From positions 25,570,592 to 25,634,591 of the forward strand of contig NC_135554.1 of NCBI RefSeq assembly GCF_964340395.1: a stretch of DNA of 64,000 nt. The letters run 5' to 3'. The number at the start of each line of letters is the position of its first letter. Position 1 is the stretch's first letter. Source of the stretch: Glandiceps talaboti. Lineage: Eukaryota > Hemichordata > Enteropneusta > Spengelidae. The notes beneath the pieces were generated by a model. It was not told the origin of the DNA, searched no databases, and saw only the letters and a program-made list of their open reading frames with translations. A program made the translations under genes and the position numbers. Positions 1 through 12,800 of this stretch are shown piece after piece.

Positions 1-228
1 TCATTACTAAGTATGAAACCACAGTCCATGAACATTCATTTCATATAAATATGTCAGTTAGAAGTGTATTATAATGTTATCAATGAGGCCAACATATTAC
101 ATATTATTGAGATAAGATAAGATCAACCATGAAAGACATATTGCCTAATTGCTATATTTCATTGATATGCAAATTGGCTTAATCCGCAAACTAGGATGTG
201 CCCAAGAATTATTCAAACCCCACTGCCT

Positions 229-364
229 CACAATGGATGGTAAGGCATACAGAATTTATGGTGTATTCTGCTGTATTTTGCTCTTGATACAGCAACAAAC
301 ACACAGCAGAAGACACCATATCACGTGGGAAAATAACGTCAGTATGCCCTACCATCCATTGTGG
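229..364. repeat. Imperfect foldback (inverted repeat) element
   Basis: The segment begins cacaatggatggtaaggc and ends with its near reverse complement (gccctaccatccattgtg). Inner parts also pair: tatggtgtattctgctgt on the left against acagcagaagacaccata on the right. It is about 136 bp with a short loop and no coding potential. It looks like a small MITE or foldback element. I saw no convincing target-site duplication. Confidence 0.6.
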
Positions 365-830
365 CGTTCTGTTATTATCACGTGTACACCAAAATGTACC
401 AATAACTCAGAGAAGGACAATCTCATTGCGTAATGATTTAGGTCACCCAGAATCAGCTGGTATACTTCAAAACTGATGGTCAAGAAAAATAGTAACATAC
501 TTTTTAAAGAAACAAAAAAATGTTTAAAAAGTATAACTAAGCAACGAAAAAATGTAACGACTAAAGAGAGAGAGAGAAGCATATGTGCTTAAAACAAAGG
601 AATTTATTTTCATCAGGATTGGTTTTACATTAGGAACTATTTTCTCTCATTTGCATAATCAGCAGTGAAATACTAGTTTTATTTGTAACTGTACATCAAT
701 GTGCACAGTGGTACATACGTAATAATAATAGCCATTGTCCCAAAGAAAGTGTAAAAAATTTCATTTGGATTAAACCAAATACTAGTTGAGAAAAACTGAT
801 GACACAGACAGATAGACATTACCATTTCAT

Positions 831-1009
831 AACCTCTCCTCGTCACAAGGACAGGGTGAATATCTTCCCAATGCTATTTACCTCAAGCATCTATGCAAAT
901 TGTAAAACAATAAATATACCTCTCCTGAATAGCCTTGTCGCAAGGACAGGGTGAATATCCTCCCAATGCTATTTACCTCAAGTTTCTATGCAAATTGTAA
1001 AACAATAAT
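831..1009 (+). repeat. Tandem 86-93 bp repeat, units 1 and 2
   Basis: Two adjacent units start at about 832 and 918 with acctctcct. They share gacagggtgaatatc, ccaatgctatttacctcaag and caaattgtaaaacaata. Two more units of the same family lie at 2119 and 2212, so the array is split by about 1.1 kb of unrelated DNA. Confidence 0.8.
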
Positions 1010-2115
1010 TATATTATATCATGCTACTATGCGCCATTCTGATTGGATAATAACTGTGGTAAAATCCCATTTTACCACGGCTGGCAGTGGTAAAATGGGC
1101 CCCTAAACTAGCATATGAATAGTACTCACAAAAATGAAGCTAGTGTTCGTTCTTATACCAATAAGTTAACACTTCCTCAGAGCATGGATGTATTACTAAT
1201 ACATCCATGCTCAGAGTAAAGGTATGTCAGGTATCCTGTACAATAGTTTGGGTTACAGTAGTCCAAATAATTCCACTGATGACCTTGCGATCGAAAGTAA
1301 CGATCGATCAGTGGCTTCAACATCACTGGCCATGGCTGATAAGGTACAAGTTCTCCCATGCAACGAGCCGTCGGCGTCCTGCTCTCGTTGAATCAAGCAA
1401 CACCAATTTAACTTTTAACCATCAGTCAAGGGCGTCAGGATTATTTCAAAACTGTACATTTTCAGGTTCAGTCAATGTTCAATTTGTTAACCATTAAATT
1501 AAAGTAGACTGTGTAACGTCGCGTCTCTGATTTACTGTCTCGAGCTTTCTCCGATTCCACTGATTCAACGCCGCGCCGAGACATCTATTTAGCAGTGTAC
1601 AAGATTGTATTGTTCTTATGTAAATATCGAAACAAAATTGTTACTTTCTTTGACCCCTTGCCCCGTTTTCTTCGTTGCTAGTTTTCAACGCGTTTTCGTT
1701 ATGCATTATATGATGTAAATAAAGTAATTTATCAATGTAATGCAATGTAGTGTATGGTTTGTGTTCATGCAGTGTGTGTGTTTGGGCATGGATGTATTAG
1801 TGAGATGGTTTGGGCGACATGAACGTATCCACTCATCAAAATATGCTCGTTCCCGACGATCTATTACCGACGATCTTTTTCTGTACGTGCAAATTCGCCT
1901 TTTCAGGCATATAAATAACCACAGAATCACATTTAGAAGAAATAGACACATATTTTGATATAATATAATAGCAATAACCCCCTCCGAAGGCGGGTATACA
2001 CTCGAATTTGGTACAATTCGCTCCATATAGCACTCGCCATTCGGCTCGTGCTATATGTCGCGAATTGTACCAAAATCTCATGTATACCCGCCTTCGGCGG
2101 GGGTTATTGCTTAAA
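1010..2115. mobile_element. 1.1 kb segment splitting a tandem repeat array; hairpin-rich
   Basis: This DNA lies between units 2 and 3 of the 86-93 bp tandem repeat. It contains three hairpins: 1054-1077 (ggtaaaatcccattttacc), 1177-1217 (gcatggatgtatta and its complement, one-base loop) and the large one at 1971-2110. The word gcatggatgtatta recurs at about 1784. Reading frames are short and unlike known proteins. The simplest reading is a non-autonomous insertion into an older array. I could not define terminal repeats or a target duplication, so the class is unknown. Confidence 0.45.
1971..2110. repeat. 140 bp near-perfect hairpin
   Basis: It starts gcaataacccc and ends ggggttattgc. The arms are about 66 bp with only a few mismatches; the pairs include gcgggtataca/tgtatacccgc, ggtacaattcg/cgaattgtacc and tatagcac/gtgctata. 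The loop is very short. A structure this complete usually means a foldback MITE or a fresh inverted duplication. Confidence 0.75.
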
Positions 2116-2301
2116 TATACCTCTCCTGAATGGCCTAGTCATGAGGACGGTGAATATCTCCCCAATACTATTTACCTCAAGCTTCTACGCAAATTGTAAA
2201 ACAATAAATATACCTCTCCTGAATGGCCTAGTCGCGAGCACAGGGTGAACATCTCCCCAATGCTATTAACCTCAAGCTTCTACGAATGTAAATTGTAAAA
2301 C
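2116..2301 (+). repeat. Tandem 86-93 bp repeat, units 3 and 4
   Basis: Units start at 2119 and 2212 (acctctcctgaatggccta) and match those at 832 and 918 over most of their length, including tacctcaagcttctacg and aaattgtaaaacaataaa. Unit 4 carries a small insertion near its end. Confidence 0.8.
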
Positions 2302-2326
2302 AATAAATACACAGTAGGATATTGAA

Positions 2327-2635
2327 CACATATTGCCTGGCCCTGAGGCCGAGGGAAATAGCATGTGATTCTGGTAACTCAAGTCACGAGGGGGTAATGA
2401 ACGGGTGCTATAGCCCGAATATAGGCCAGGCAATATGTGTTTTGTAATATACCTCATGCTGTGAACTCGCGGTGGCAGACGACATCATCAGAAGCTGCCA
2501 TTTTGACCTGCTGTGAACTCGCGGTGGTCAAGTGACCATGTAATAGTTGATGGAACTATTCCCCTAGGGAAATAGTCATTCTATTTTCCTATCATGTGAC
2601 TGATTCTAGCGAATCACTAGGTATATTATAAATCT
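2327..2635 (+). mobile_element. Foldback transposon-like element, copy 1
   Basis: The core at 2327-2440 is bounded by the inverted repeat acacatattgcctggcc / ggccaggcaatatgtgt. The flank to about 2635 (gtgaactcgcggtgg twice, ccctagggaaatag, gattctagcgaatcacta) is shared, in the opposite orientation, with the copy at 57018-57410. No transposase reading frame is present, so it is probably a non-autonomous DNA element. Confidence 0.7.
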
Positions 2636-3088
2636 AAATATTATATACTCTACAATTCATTAATATTATTATGATCATATGTACTCCTCCATGTAATTAT
2701 TAACATGTTATCCTCTTTTATGAAACTATTCCCTATATGAATTATTTACATTATTTACAATTGTGTATGAATTATTCATTTGTTTGGTATACATACACAG
2801 TGGATACCATATAGTAGGCAAATTTGAGAGAAATCTTTCAAGCATACCACATAGAATCAATCATTTTGGACTGCATTTATTGCAAAATACTACCTAAAAA
2901 AACACATTTGTCATGATCTGACTAAGCAACAACTATTACATACATGTAGTTCACGGTTGACAGAATGAAACAATTCTGAAAGTGCAATCAGTTTGCATCC
3001 TCCATTCCCATCCCTACCACCCACACACCCATCCATTTACCCAAACACACACTTTCCCCTTATTATGAGTATTAACTACTATACTTAC

Positions 3089-3402
3089 AGTCGGTCAGAC
3101 TGGAAAGGCCAGCAAGAGTTGTTATTGGAACACTTGGTATTTCACCATTCATCATGAAGATTATTTTCCTGGATAACAGATATCATAGAACACCTGAAAT
3201 CTACAGATAAAACAAAAAAAAAAAGAAAAATTAATATACATGCATTCACTCATACTGATTGTGTTTTTATAAACACATTTACAATGTAATATGACTGAAT
3301 CACCCACTGTAGTACACCCTTGGTGGTGCTGTTGAGATTGTGATGAAAATTTCGGTTTGGACTGAGTACAAATTTCATCAGTAACTATAGATCCAGAGTC
3401 CA
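3089..3402 (-). CDS. Two exons of an unrecognised minus-strand gene (partial)
   Basis: Two adjacent minus-strand exons read as one open frame. The upstream exon spans 3402-3318 (acceptor ttag, donor gtgtac) and the downstream exon 3168-3089 (acceptor ccag, donor gtaagt). Both junction phases agree (xxG then G). The peptide is polar and Gln/Ser-rich, then reads KIIFMMNGEIPSVPITTLAG followed by LSSLTD. This resembles the low-complexity parts of transcription regulators, but I recognise no domain. They probably belong to the gene starting at 9556, with further exons left of the window. The first donor (gtgtac) is weak, so that boundary is less sure than the second exon. Confidence 0.5.
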
Positions 3403-6400
3403 CTAACATTCATTCTCGCATATTTAATGTATCTATATCTACTTGTGCTATCATTTACAAAATTTTGAAATACAGTAGTATTAAATTACAATTGATGAGA
3501 CTTCTAACAAGCAAAACCACCTTTTAAGTTACACAAGGAAATAACCACATTCTATAAATAATATGATGTATGTATTCTCTCTATGAAGACAGGAACATAA
3601 CACAATTTCAGGAAAATCTTGAACATAAGGATATTCATTATGTATCAACTGCCTTTGTGTTTTACACAAAGGCTAGGTCACCAGGCCTTTTATGATTCTC
3701 CTTTTGTGTCATTCAATGGTAAAGAGGTCAAAGGTGACACCATGACTGTGTTTATTCCTCTTTCAATGAGAATTGTGTTACATATAAATTACACAGTATT
3801 TTGTAATTTATAAACAAACCATAATATCAACACTGCTTTCTAATGAGTGACAAACTAGTCATGAGTACCACTGAAATATTTTTAATCTTACATTTCAAGG
3901 ATGAAATGTTCTATACTCAAAATAAAATTGTGCATTTTGACACAATATCACCATTTTACTTGGCAGGTAATTGATCAAATTATTATAAAACTAACAAAAA
4001 ATAATAGTGTAAACAAATTTATTTTGGCATATGAAAATTTGGTGAAAGAGCAATTTAGAACATATCAGGAGGCACACTTCAATTTGGTGGAGAGTGCATT
4101 GGGAAAGTTGATACTGAGTATATCTTATCCGTTCAGCCTGTTGTCTTCAGAGTAACTGTTGTTCAATGTTGACATGTTCACAAAAGCTAAATATAGAAAT
4201 ATAACTCCTTTTAAACTTTGTTAGGCTAGCAGGACTTATTTCTGTGGAAAAAGTCGTTGCATGTATTCAGCTAAAATAAATACAGATCCCAGAGCCAAAC
4301 ACTACTATGTGATTTATTACTTTGCATTTTTCAATTAAATGATCTAACCCAAACAAAACATGGTGTTTTGATATGATGTAAACTAGCATGCATTGCACAG
4401 TTAATGTTTTGATGAATTTAACTGTTTTAGTATACATATGATCTTTACACCCAACTTCCCGATAATTGTGAAGATTATTGAAAATAGATTAGTCATTTAC
4501 AAATTTGGCAAGCTATCTACACTTATTTAATTAGCACTTCAGACACTATGTCATATGAGATCACAATAAAATATTGTGATTCAATAACATGTTTGATATG
4601 GTTCTGGAATTCCACGAGCATTCAATTTTATAATTGTGAGTAAACTGCATGCAGGAAACTACACTCTTAATTATCTGGTTCAAAGATGGTCGTTCCCATG
4701 GTGATAAATTATACGCACTGGGACCATATGAAAAGCTGCACATTATTATAATCTGATATCATTGTCATGACAAAATACAACAATCCAAATTACAGTACTG
4801 TACATCATTTCTACATTCTGGAAATCCTGAATAGATTATTTGCTTGGATTAACAAAAACCATGATGTTAGATGGAACATCAAAACCACATACATTTGACA
4901 TTGATATGACACCACTTATTGACTCTACTGTCTGAATTCTAAGTGGTTTTACTTTCAGAGATCAGTAGAGGTATAAAATAAGGATTTAATTGTGCAATCA
5001 TATGCGAGGGAAATCCACCAGATATCTATGCAAGCTGATTGTTGTTCTCGGTCAATCAAATATAATCAAAATTTGAGCAAAGCCATTACTGTTTTCAGCA
5101 AATTATTTTATGAATAGTTAAGAATTCCATAGGATCCAAAGACATAAATTTACATCATATGTGAGACTATTTTCTTAATCAGTAAAAATTTGTGGGACAA
5201 CCTTCTTGCAACATAGAAATTAAAAAACAGGATATCACCTATATTTTCTCCAATATTGATCAATTGGCAAATTTTAGATGTGTTCATCAAGCAAACTGTT
5301 GTTATAGATCTAGGGTATTGCTGTGATCTTGACAGATCTAGGGTATTGTTTTAACTTTGAAAGGTTAAAGGTGAAGTTCAGCAACAAATTCCATTAATAG
5401 TAATGATGGAATTAACAGATTGAAACTGTCCCTAGCAATACAGTTTTAAACTGAAACTCCCTTGATTGATGTAAAAATCAAAATATTTAACTCCTACAAT
5501 GTTCCAATTTTATACCTAGACATATGTTTTCTAATTTTTTTTTTAATTGCATTCACAACATCAAAATGTGACAAGGATCTCAACTAGACTCTAGAGGGTG
5601 TCAGTAACCTCATAATGCTGATAACTGCCTGTCCATAGTTACCTACAATCACTCAGACCTCATCGTCACAAACCACAGCCTGCTTTACGACAACGTTCTT
5701 AATGAGCCTCCCACAAATAATAGAAATAGAAAATAATAGAAATAACAACTCTGGCTTGCGAGAATGTCAGACCTTTGCTGGTTCATAAAGCAAGTTATAG
5801 GAATGTGTTACACATTCAGGTGCAGTCTGTTGGGTCAGTAAGCAAATACTAATGTAAACAGATATCACAGGAACAGATGTATTAGAGAAACCCTACTGAC
5901 TGGATTGGGGTGGTAAAACCATACCAGTTACATTTACCAGTGTAAATTGCACAGGAAGACTCAATTACACTCATTGCAACTGCTTTGGTTTTCTATTTGG
6001 TATTTCAATAAGCCACACTGAACAAAGTACTTTGAGCATAGATTGGTAATCAATCTGATACAGAATTGTGACACATGACAAGAGCTAAAGGTCAACAACA
6101 TGTGTTCCAAAAAATAAAATATAATACCAAATTCTCTATACCGATACGCACATAAATATCAGGAGCTTTATATTCCTCAATAATCATACAATATGGTGAT
6201 TAAATATAGCCTTCTCAAACATGACTGGCTTTTGTGGTCATATATAGTGAAGGTTGCAGGTTGCCTTTCTGAAATATTCAATTGCAATTAACGATCAGTG
6301 AGACAAAAAGAGGAACAGACCAACAGACCAGAGTCACCAGACCGCAGGTAATTGGAAAGGCTTCAAAGCAGGATTATTGTACCCGACACCATTTCATCTT

Positions 6401-9400
6401 TTACAATCTCTACAGCTGTCTAAGCAGTTGCAATATTTGACAATTTTTAATATGATTATAAATACACATATGTGTCTAACCTCTTTTACATTATGACAAA
6501 ACATAATGCACTGTTCAGCACCTATACATTGCAATATCCATGTTTTTCAACATTATATATTTATATGACGTGTCACTTCTATCTATCACCATGGCGATCT
6601 CATGACATCTGTCAAAGACACACATTAATGAAGTCATTCGATTTGTAAAGAATTAACTACCCCTATGTGAAGAGTACCAATGTCAGTTACCCAGCTTCTG
6701 TGTTGATGACAAAAGAGACAACACAATCCAACATCACTATAACATGTCACTGGGATATAATTTCATTTTTTGGAGATTAATGTAACATATAGCCAATTCC
6801 ATGTTTTGGAGATTGAACTTGTACACAAAACACTACACGATGGGCAATAAAGGATTAAGACAGTAAGAGTGTATGAATACAGTTTCTTGTGACATGAATT
6901 AACACACCTCCTTCCAAACTTCAGAACATTGGTGTCTGTGTCTAGTTGCAGTACACAAAATGTAGCAAGAAAATGCAATCCTGCTATCTTAAATTCCAGT
7001 GTAGAATGTGCAGTTTCCTACTGGTTTCTGCATGGTTGTATCAAACAAGAGCCAGTGAACACTGTACTAACATGGACTTCTATCTTTGAGTTTTTTTTAT
7101 AAGTACATCAGCCAATTTCCAGCAAATAATTGAACAATATTTGAATGACAATAGTCAGAGAAAACGTACATTCTGTATTCTGTTCTTTTTGAATACATCA
7201 ATCTGAAGTGAAAGGTCACCTGAGCTAGCCACTACATGATACTTTAGAACTACATCAACCTGCCTACATGTACTTGTAAAATCCTTACTTCAATGGGGGC
7301 AGTTCAGCTCATTGTAAATGAATGATTGCCACCAATGCATCATGCTTTACAGTATCATTTGATTACATCAGAGCAACCATGGCATGGCTTCTAACAGTTA
7401 ATTTGCAAACTGTCAAACACTTGGCTTTGATCACAAACCTTATGAGCTAAACTGATATCTCTCTCATAGAAGCCTTTTGAAAAATACATGTCCCAAAATA
7501 ACATGATGGTACACCAAACATAGAAAAGGTAGAATGGTCATTGTGAGCAACTGAATTAAGTTACATATTGGGGATTGAACTTGTAAATTCACAATACACT
7601 ATTTACAAAATCTAATATTGTAAATAGTATGTGAACAATCTCGATATCTTCCAACTCTCCATGACTGCTGTAATGTGCAATGCAATCTTAGCATACACGT
7701 TATCTAGTAAACAAGTTCAGACATTTCTTTTGTTTTTAAATCTTGCAATATATGTCTTGCTCAAGATCTGTGAAAACACTTTGTTTTGTTTGTCTTCATG
7801 AATAAAACACAAGGCAGCAGGAGGAATAAATTGTACTCTCTATTTACGTACTACAATCTCTCAGAAACCTACAATACCTCAACAATCAATACATCTTTCA
7901 AACTCTTGACAAATCAAAATGATACACTCTAAATGAAATATTAATATCCCTGATAAACAGCCCGATGCCATTGTATTTTGTTTTATCTCAAATTGTGTGA
8001 TCTGTCAGGCTCTATATAAACATTTCCTATAGTCTGTGAAGGAAAGACTAGGAAGCCAACAGATAACATATTTAAATGCAACTCTCAAGATTCAAGGACT
8101 GGAAAAGGTGAAGGTTGAATGAAAGTATCTGGATAACTTTCATGAGACACTGAGGAGGACTGGTCAAGAAATGACTCTTGGTTGATTTACAAGCATTTGG
8201 ACCATAGACTCTGGAGTTCATTCTAAGGGTCTATTGGCTAGACACATTCATCAAATGCTTGAAAAGAGCCTTGAAAATTGAATAGTGCTTACCATGGTAA
8301 GGTGAAAGACAATGGGACTGTGTAAACAATCTATTACAAACTAGGGCAATGAACTAGTAAACCCAGACTGACATTTAACACCTACTTTACACCTGAATAC
8401 CCTGTAAATACACCTAAAAGCATGTAATAATGAATGTCACCTGTTTTGAAAGTGCATAGTTTAATTAAAATACGAAAATGTGACCTTAGCATAATATGGC
8501 AGTGAGCAAGCCATTCTTAACAGTTGAGCTAGACAAAACAGTTTGAGAGAACAGGGGTGATTCAGGTTTTTGATCTGCCCTGTTTGACATCACACAGGTG
8601 AAGATTTGCATGTCTTAATGTGATAATTCCAAAAAAAGGAAGTACACCTCTTATGTTTTACAGTATGTGCAGAATCACATTTCCAGTAGTTTTCTTCGAA
8701 CTGCTTTGCTTACAAAAAACCAAGGGGTGTGGTCAACAGACTTTTAACACCAGGAGTAAATGCCAGAGTTTAGTAAGGCTTCTAAAAGAACAGATAACCT
8801 CCAAGTATTATGTGAGAGTAAATTATATTCATTTGTATTCACAAACAACTTGTGGTAGAGTATTAGTATAGTAGAAGATATTATAAATGTGGGTTTGTTT
8901 ATAAAATTTATTAAATAATAAACCAATCTGTTAAATGGCTTTTAAATTTACGTACATCTAACTCAGGACCACGGAGGAACAGGCCTCTGCAAAGTACCTA
9001 ACCCTATCTCCTCACAAAAGGTCACACACGGTGCATTTATGACAACTCTGTACACATATTACAGTAAAATAGGTCAATCCACAAATGTACGATGCGGAAA
9101 TCCAGACGCAGCCATGTCAAAACACTTCCAGGCGATGTGCAATGAAGGAAACCAAGCAGAATCCAGTTGAGGAATATATAATACCTGTTCAAACGTGTAC
9201 CATTCACCGGAACTCGGATAACATCAATCAAAACAAAAGCTGTATGCACAATAACAATTACCCAAAACAACGAGTCGCCCTTGCATTCGTATGCCAGTGC
9301 CAGCCATAGCTAACCCCAAATAAACTTGCACTGGAAAAGCTGGCTTCGTGTGCGATCTATACAAAAGCAAAATGCAATCGGTGTACAGATGTGATCACAC

Positions 9401-9523
9401 GTTATTTGCAATGATGTTACCCCTGTTTCGAAAAGAAATTTGGGTTGTGATTTGGCGGGAAATCTGCCGCAGTTTAAATATCGCTCAATACATATCCTCC
9501 ATTGACATAGTGTAGTCTAATAC
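3403..9523 (-). other. Putative intron(s) of the left minus-strand gene; no firm exon found
   Basis: This 6 kb stretch is AT-rich with only short frames on both strands. It probably holds introns of the gene starting at 9556. Possible small exons near 8290-8345 and 8130-8190 (minus strand) are open but not protein-like enough to call. No large repeat or RNA gene was recognised. Confidence 0.4.
9451..9462. promoter_or_regulatory. E2F-type site TTTGGCGGGAAA
   Basis: This is an exact match to the classical E2F/DP site, in the first intron about 95 bp downstream of the ATG at 9556. TTTAAA-like DNA follows 12 bp later. Sequence match only; it suggests cell-cycle control of the minus-strand gene. 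Confidence 0.45.
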
Positions 9524-9567
9524 CTTGTCCTTCTGGGTCGTTTTCGGTGAATCCATCTTTTGAAAAT
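9524..9567 (-). CDS. First coding exon of an unrecognised minus-strand gene
   Basis: An acceptor (cgtcag) precedes ATTTTCAAAAG and an ATG at 9556. Eleven codons follow (MDSPKTTQKDK), and the exon ends at a donor, gtatta, in phase 0. Eleven residues cannot identify a family. A likely untranslated first exon lies just upstream (donor at 9707), and plausible downstream exons lie at 3.1-3.4 kb. The call rests on the well-formed acceptor, ATG context and donor together with the promoter-like surroundings. Product unknown. Confidence 0.5.
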
Positions 9568-9707
9568 CTGACGCTTAACACCATACAGACAGTTGTTTAT
9601 TCATATATTGGTACACATGGCGGAACATTCTACCTTCAATTGTAAAATTATGGCGCCTTACCAGACTGAATGAGTAATTTCTGTTCATATTCCGTCATTA
9701 CACTTAC

Positions 9708-9830
9708 CTACGGCTGAGCTCTGAACCCACTACAGATTTCACCAAAGATGGACCATCACAGCGAAATGGCGCCTTCTTTATCGGTCCCAAACGAACGTTC
9801 GAACACACTGGAACCCGACAGATGGTAATT
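9708..9830 (-). other. Probable non-coding first exon and promoter zone of the left gene
   Basis: On the minus strand ...GCCGTAG is followed by the consensus donor gtaagt (9707-9702), 140 bp upstream of the acceptor for the ATG exon. The right edge (transcription start) is a guess. The surroundings (9.6-10.2 kb) have more CpG and GGCGCC-type words than the rest of the window, including a YY1-like caagatggccgcc near 10127. Confidence 0.4.
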
Positions 9831-12800
9831 TTTTCTCAAATATTAGGAAACTCCGACAAAAATATCTTATCCCCACATGTTGGAACAACAATAACCGCGC
9901 CAAAAATTACGAGGTCATTTCACTCTTTTGACCCTGACCGTCATTGCAAATCAATGCGCCGTAGACGCCTCAAATAATCTTGCTTATTCCACTAGTTTTT
10001 TCGATGATTTTGGACCAAATATCTAAGATAAGCATTGTTCAATAGGATCGACGTATCGTTGCCGGAACTGCACTGTTTAAATCTAAAAACAACACTTAGA
10101 TTTATTTTCTTTCAGCGAAACGATACAAGATGGCCGCCTTCTGTAAACCCCGAATTTTTTTCATCATAAGCGAACTTTATTCATCATTTATGGAAGCGCG
10201 CCCTCAAACAAATGCCCTAAATCGTCACCTCACATTCGTTTTGTTTTCGTATTAATAATAATGTCTGAGACGTTTGTTTGGTGGGCTGAGATAATATAAA
10301 GCTTGTTTTTATATTGTTTGAAGACGCAAACTGTAAATAAAATATCCATTTTTGCCTCAGTTTATTTGAAAGCTGTGTCTTGATTGAACTGTGTTGTGTA
10401 AAATTTGACCTCACACAGAAAGCGGGCAGCTCTTGCAGTTTTTCTTTAGTGTAAATATAAACATAATTGTTATTGAAAAGAATAACAAAGGAAAAATTTG
10501 AAACTAGAATATGGTTCAGAATGGTACTCGGTTTTTGAAAACCTTACTTTTTATAATACTTTTTGGTAGTTTATATACTACTAACTAGAATGGTAGGACG
10601 AGCCAATGAAAGGAGCTGGGATTGTTGCACATAAATTCCTTTTACTTCACTCTTTGTTATGAAGTTTTGCAACATGGCATCAAAACACTGAGTTACATCA
10701 CCAGGACTACAACAAGAAAAGAAGTACAGCCCCAAACTGTATGTTAACTTTTTACAGAAAAACTTAAACAACACTGAAAATGAATATACTGAATTCTGAG
10801 TACAAACTAGATGAGGTGAGATTAGATGAACCTCTTCACAAAGGAAGTGAATTCAAAACTATCACTACATGCATATTTCTATCTGAGAGCACGTTGACAA
10901 GGGGAACAATTTTGCATGTCTCAAATTTCAAAGTAACAATTTAAGGGCTATATTTTGAGATTTGTTGGCTGATTGATGTGAAATATTCACAGTCCACATA
11001 TAACTTGACCCTTTCATGTAAGGACAAAGTATAAGATTTTGGACATTGGTGAAAATCATATCATTTTATCTAGTTAATTTCAAAGACAACATGTCAATGA
11101 TTTTCTGTTTCAAAATAACAATTGTTTGATCTACAAGAATCAAGTTCATTACACAATATGAATTGTAAAGTTGTAGTCCAAATGACTGTACATATTTTTG
11201 AAAATTCAGCTTGTAGCTGTCAGAATCATGTTGTCATTGTTTGGTGAGATTCAGTCTGATACAACAGAACATTTAATGTACATTAAGGTATTATTCAAAC
11301 ATGTAAAAGAAAATATGAAAATTCATGAGATGATTTGCACATTTCCTGCAATATTCAAACCACCTTGTAAAGAAAATAGCTAAACGGAATGCTTATACTA
11401 ACCAAAGAGACACTGGTTAGCTCATCCTAAAGAATTTTTTGTTTAAAAAAAAAGCAAAAGTGATGGGTAAGTATTCAGAATATTTAGGTCAAAGATATTA
11501 ACTTTTGTTTGTATCACCCAACCTTTGAGTAATGTCACAATGGGTTTTATCATTGGTATAGGTAGTTTTGTTATCTATTATTGAATCCATAAGAAAACTT
11601 GGAGACAAAGAATAGAATACTAAGCTGGTACCATAGTAAATTGTTCAAGAAATGTCCTAAGATATTACAGTCTCTTTTGGTGCACTTGATCAATGTGGAA
11701 ATTTATGGGAAAACTGATAAAGTTGATGCATAATGACAAACATAACATTACCTAACCTTACACGGATTCTGAACACAGGACCATATGGACCTCAATGTTC
11801 AGTTTTGTCATGTTTTCGGAAATTGATGCAGTTATGTCATCTTGATCTCATGCAGATAAGTTTTGAGAATGAATTTTATGGGTTGAGAAGACGGAAAACT
11901 GTTCAATGATGTCGCATCGATAATAATCTCTTACAAATTGTTTCATGCACTGACGACTCTACGAGTGAAAAAGATCTTTCTGACTTCAAGTCTTTCAGCA
12001 TTTTGTTTCAACTTTGAGGTGAACCTTGGAGGCTAAGTTCAAAGGTTTCAATGTAGACCTTTCATTTGACATGACAGATATTGAAGACAATAATAGATTC
12101 TTTGAAGATAGTTTAGACATAAAAGAGAGTGAAGGAGGGAAAACAAAACTCTTCATTCATTTAACAACAATTGTGTCAAAATAATCACATCCCACAATCC
12201 GATTAAAAAAAAGAAAAGCAGTACCGCACATTTATTTCAACATACATCATTATTTTATTGAACATGTAATACCAGTTATCTGAAGTACATCATATTTATG
12301 GAAAGATAGATGTAAATAAATATTAAAATATTAACAAAATAAGTCATTTTCTTTAAATAGAACATTTTGTAAGTCTAAAATCAGCACATCTGAGCTGAAA
12401 AATATCAATATTTGTTCACGTTTTATCAAGCTATTATAAAGGATAATATTTTTTGCAAATTAATGTAGTTCATTCACATTTCAGCAGATTTATGTGCAAT
12501 TCTCCTAGTGGTAAAATGCTGGTCCTCTAACATTTCTGATTTTATTGACAACGTATTGGAAAGATTCTTTATGTAGATGTTGCTGGGAATTTTCTAACCA
12601 CAAAACACAAGTCCAGACATGAAACTAACACAAATTCGCTCGAGTGTCACGCCATTTTCAGAAGAGCGCCCTCAAGTGGTGAATTTAGATAATTACTTTG
12701 GTTTGCTTACACCAGTAGATTTATTTTGGTAATGCTCTGGCACAGAGCCAAATTTAGATCAAAATGTAAATAAAACAGTTTTCTTTTTATTTCTGGTAAC

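Noticed and set aside
149-433. 94-codon plus-strand frame near the left edge
   Set aside because: It runs through the foldback at 229-364 and has no protein-like pattern.
8056-8345. Possible exons of the left gene on the minus strand
   Set aside because: Open for 15-30 codons in more than one frame, with weak splice signals and no recognisable protein.
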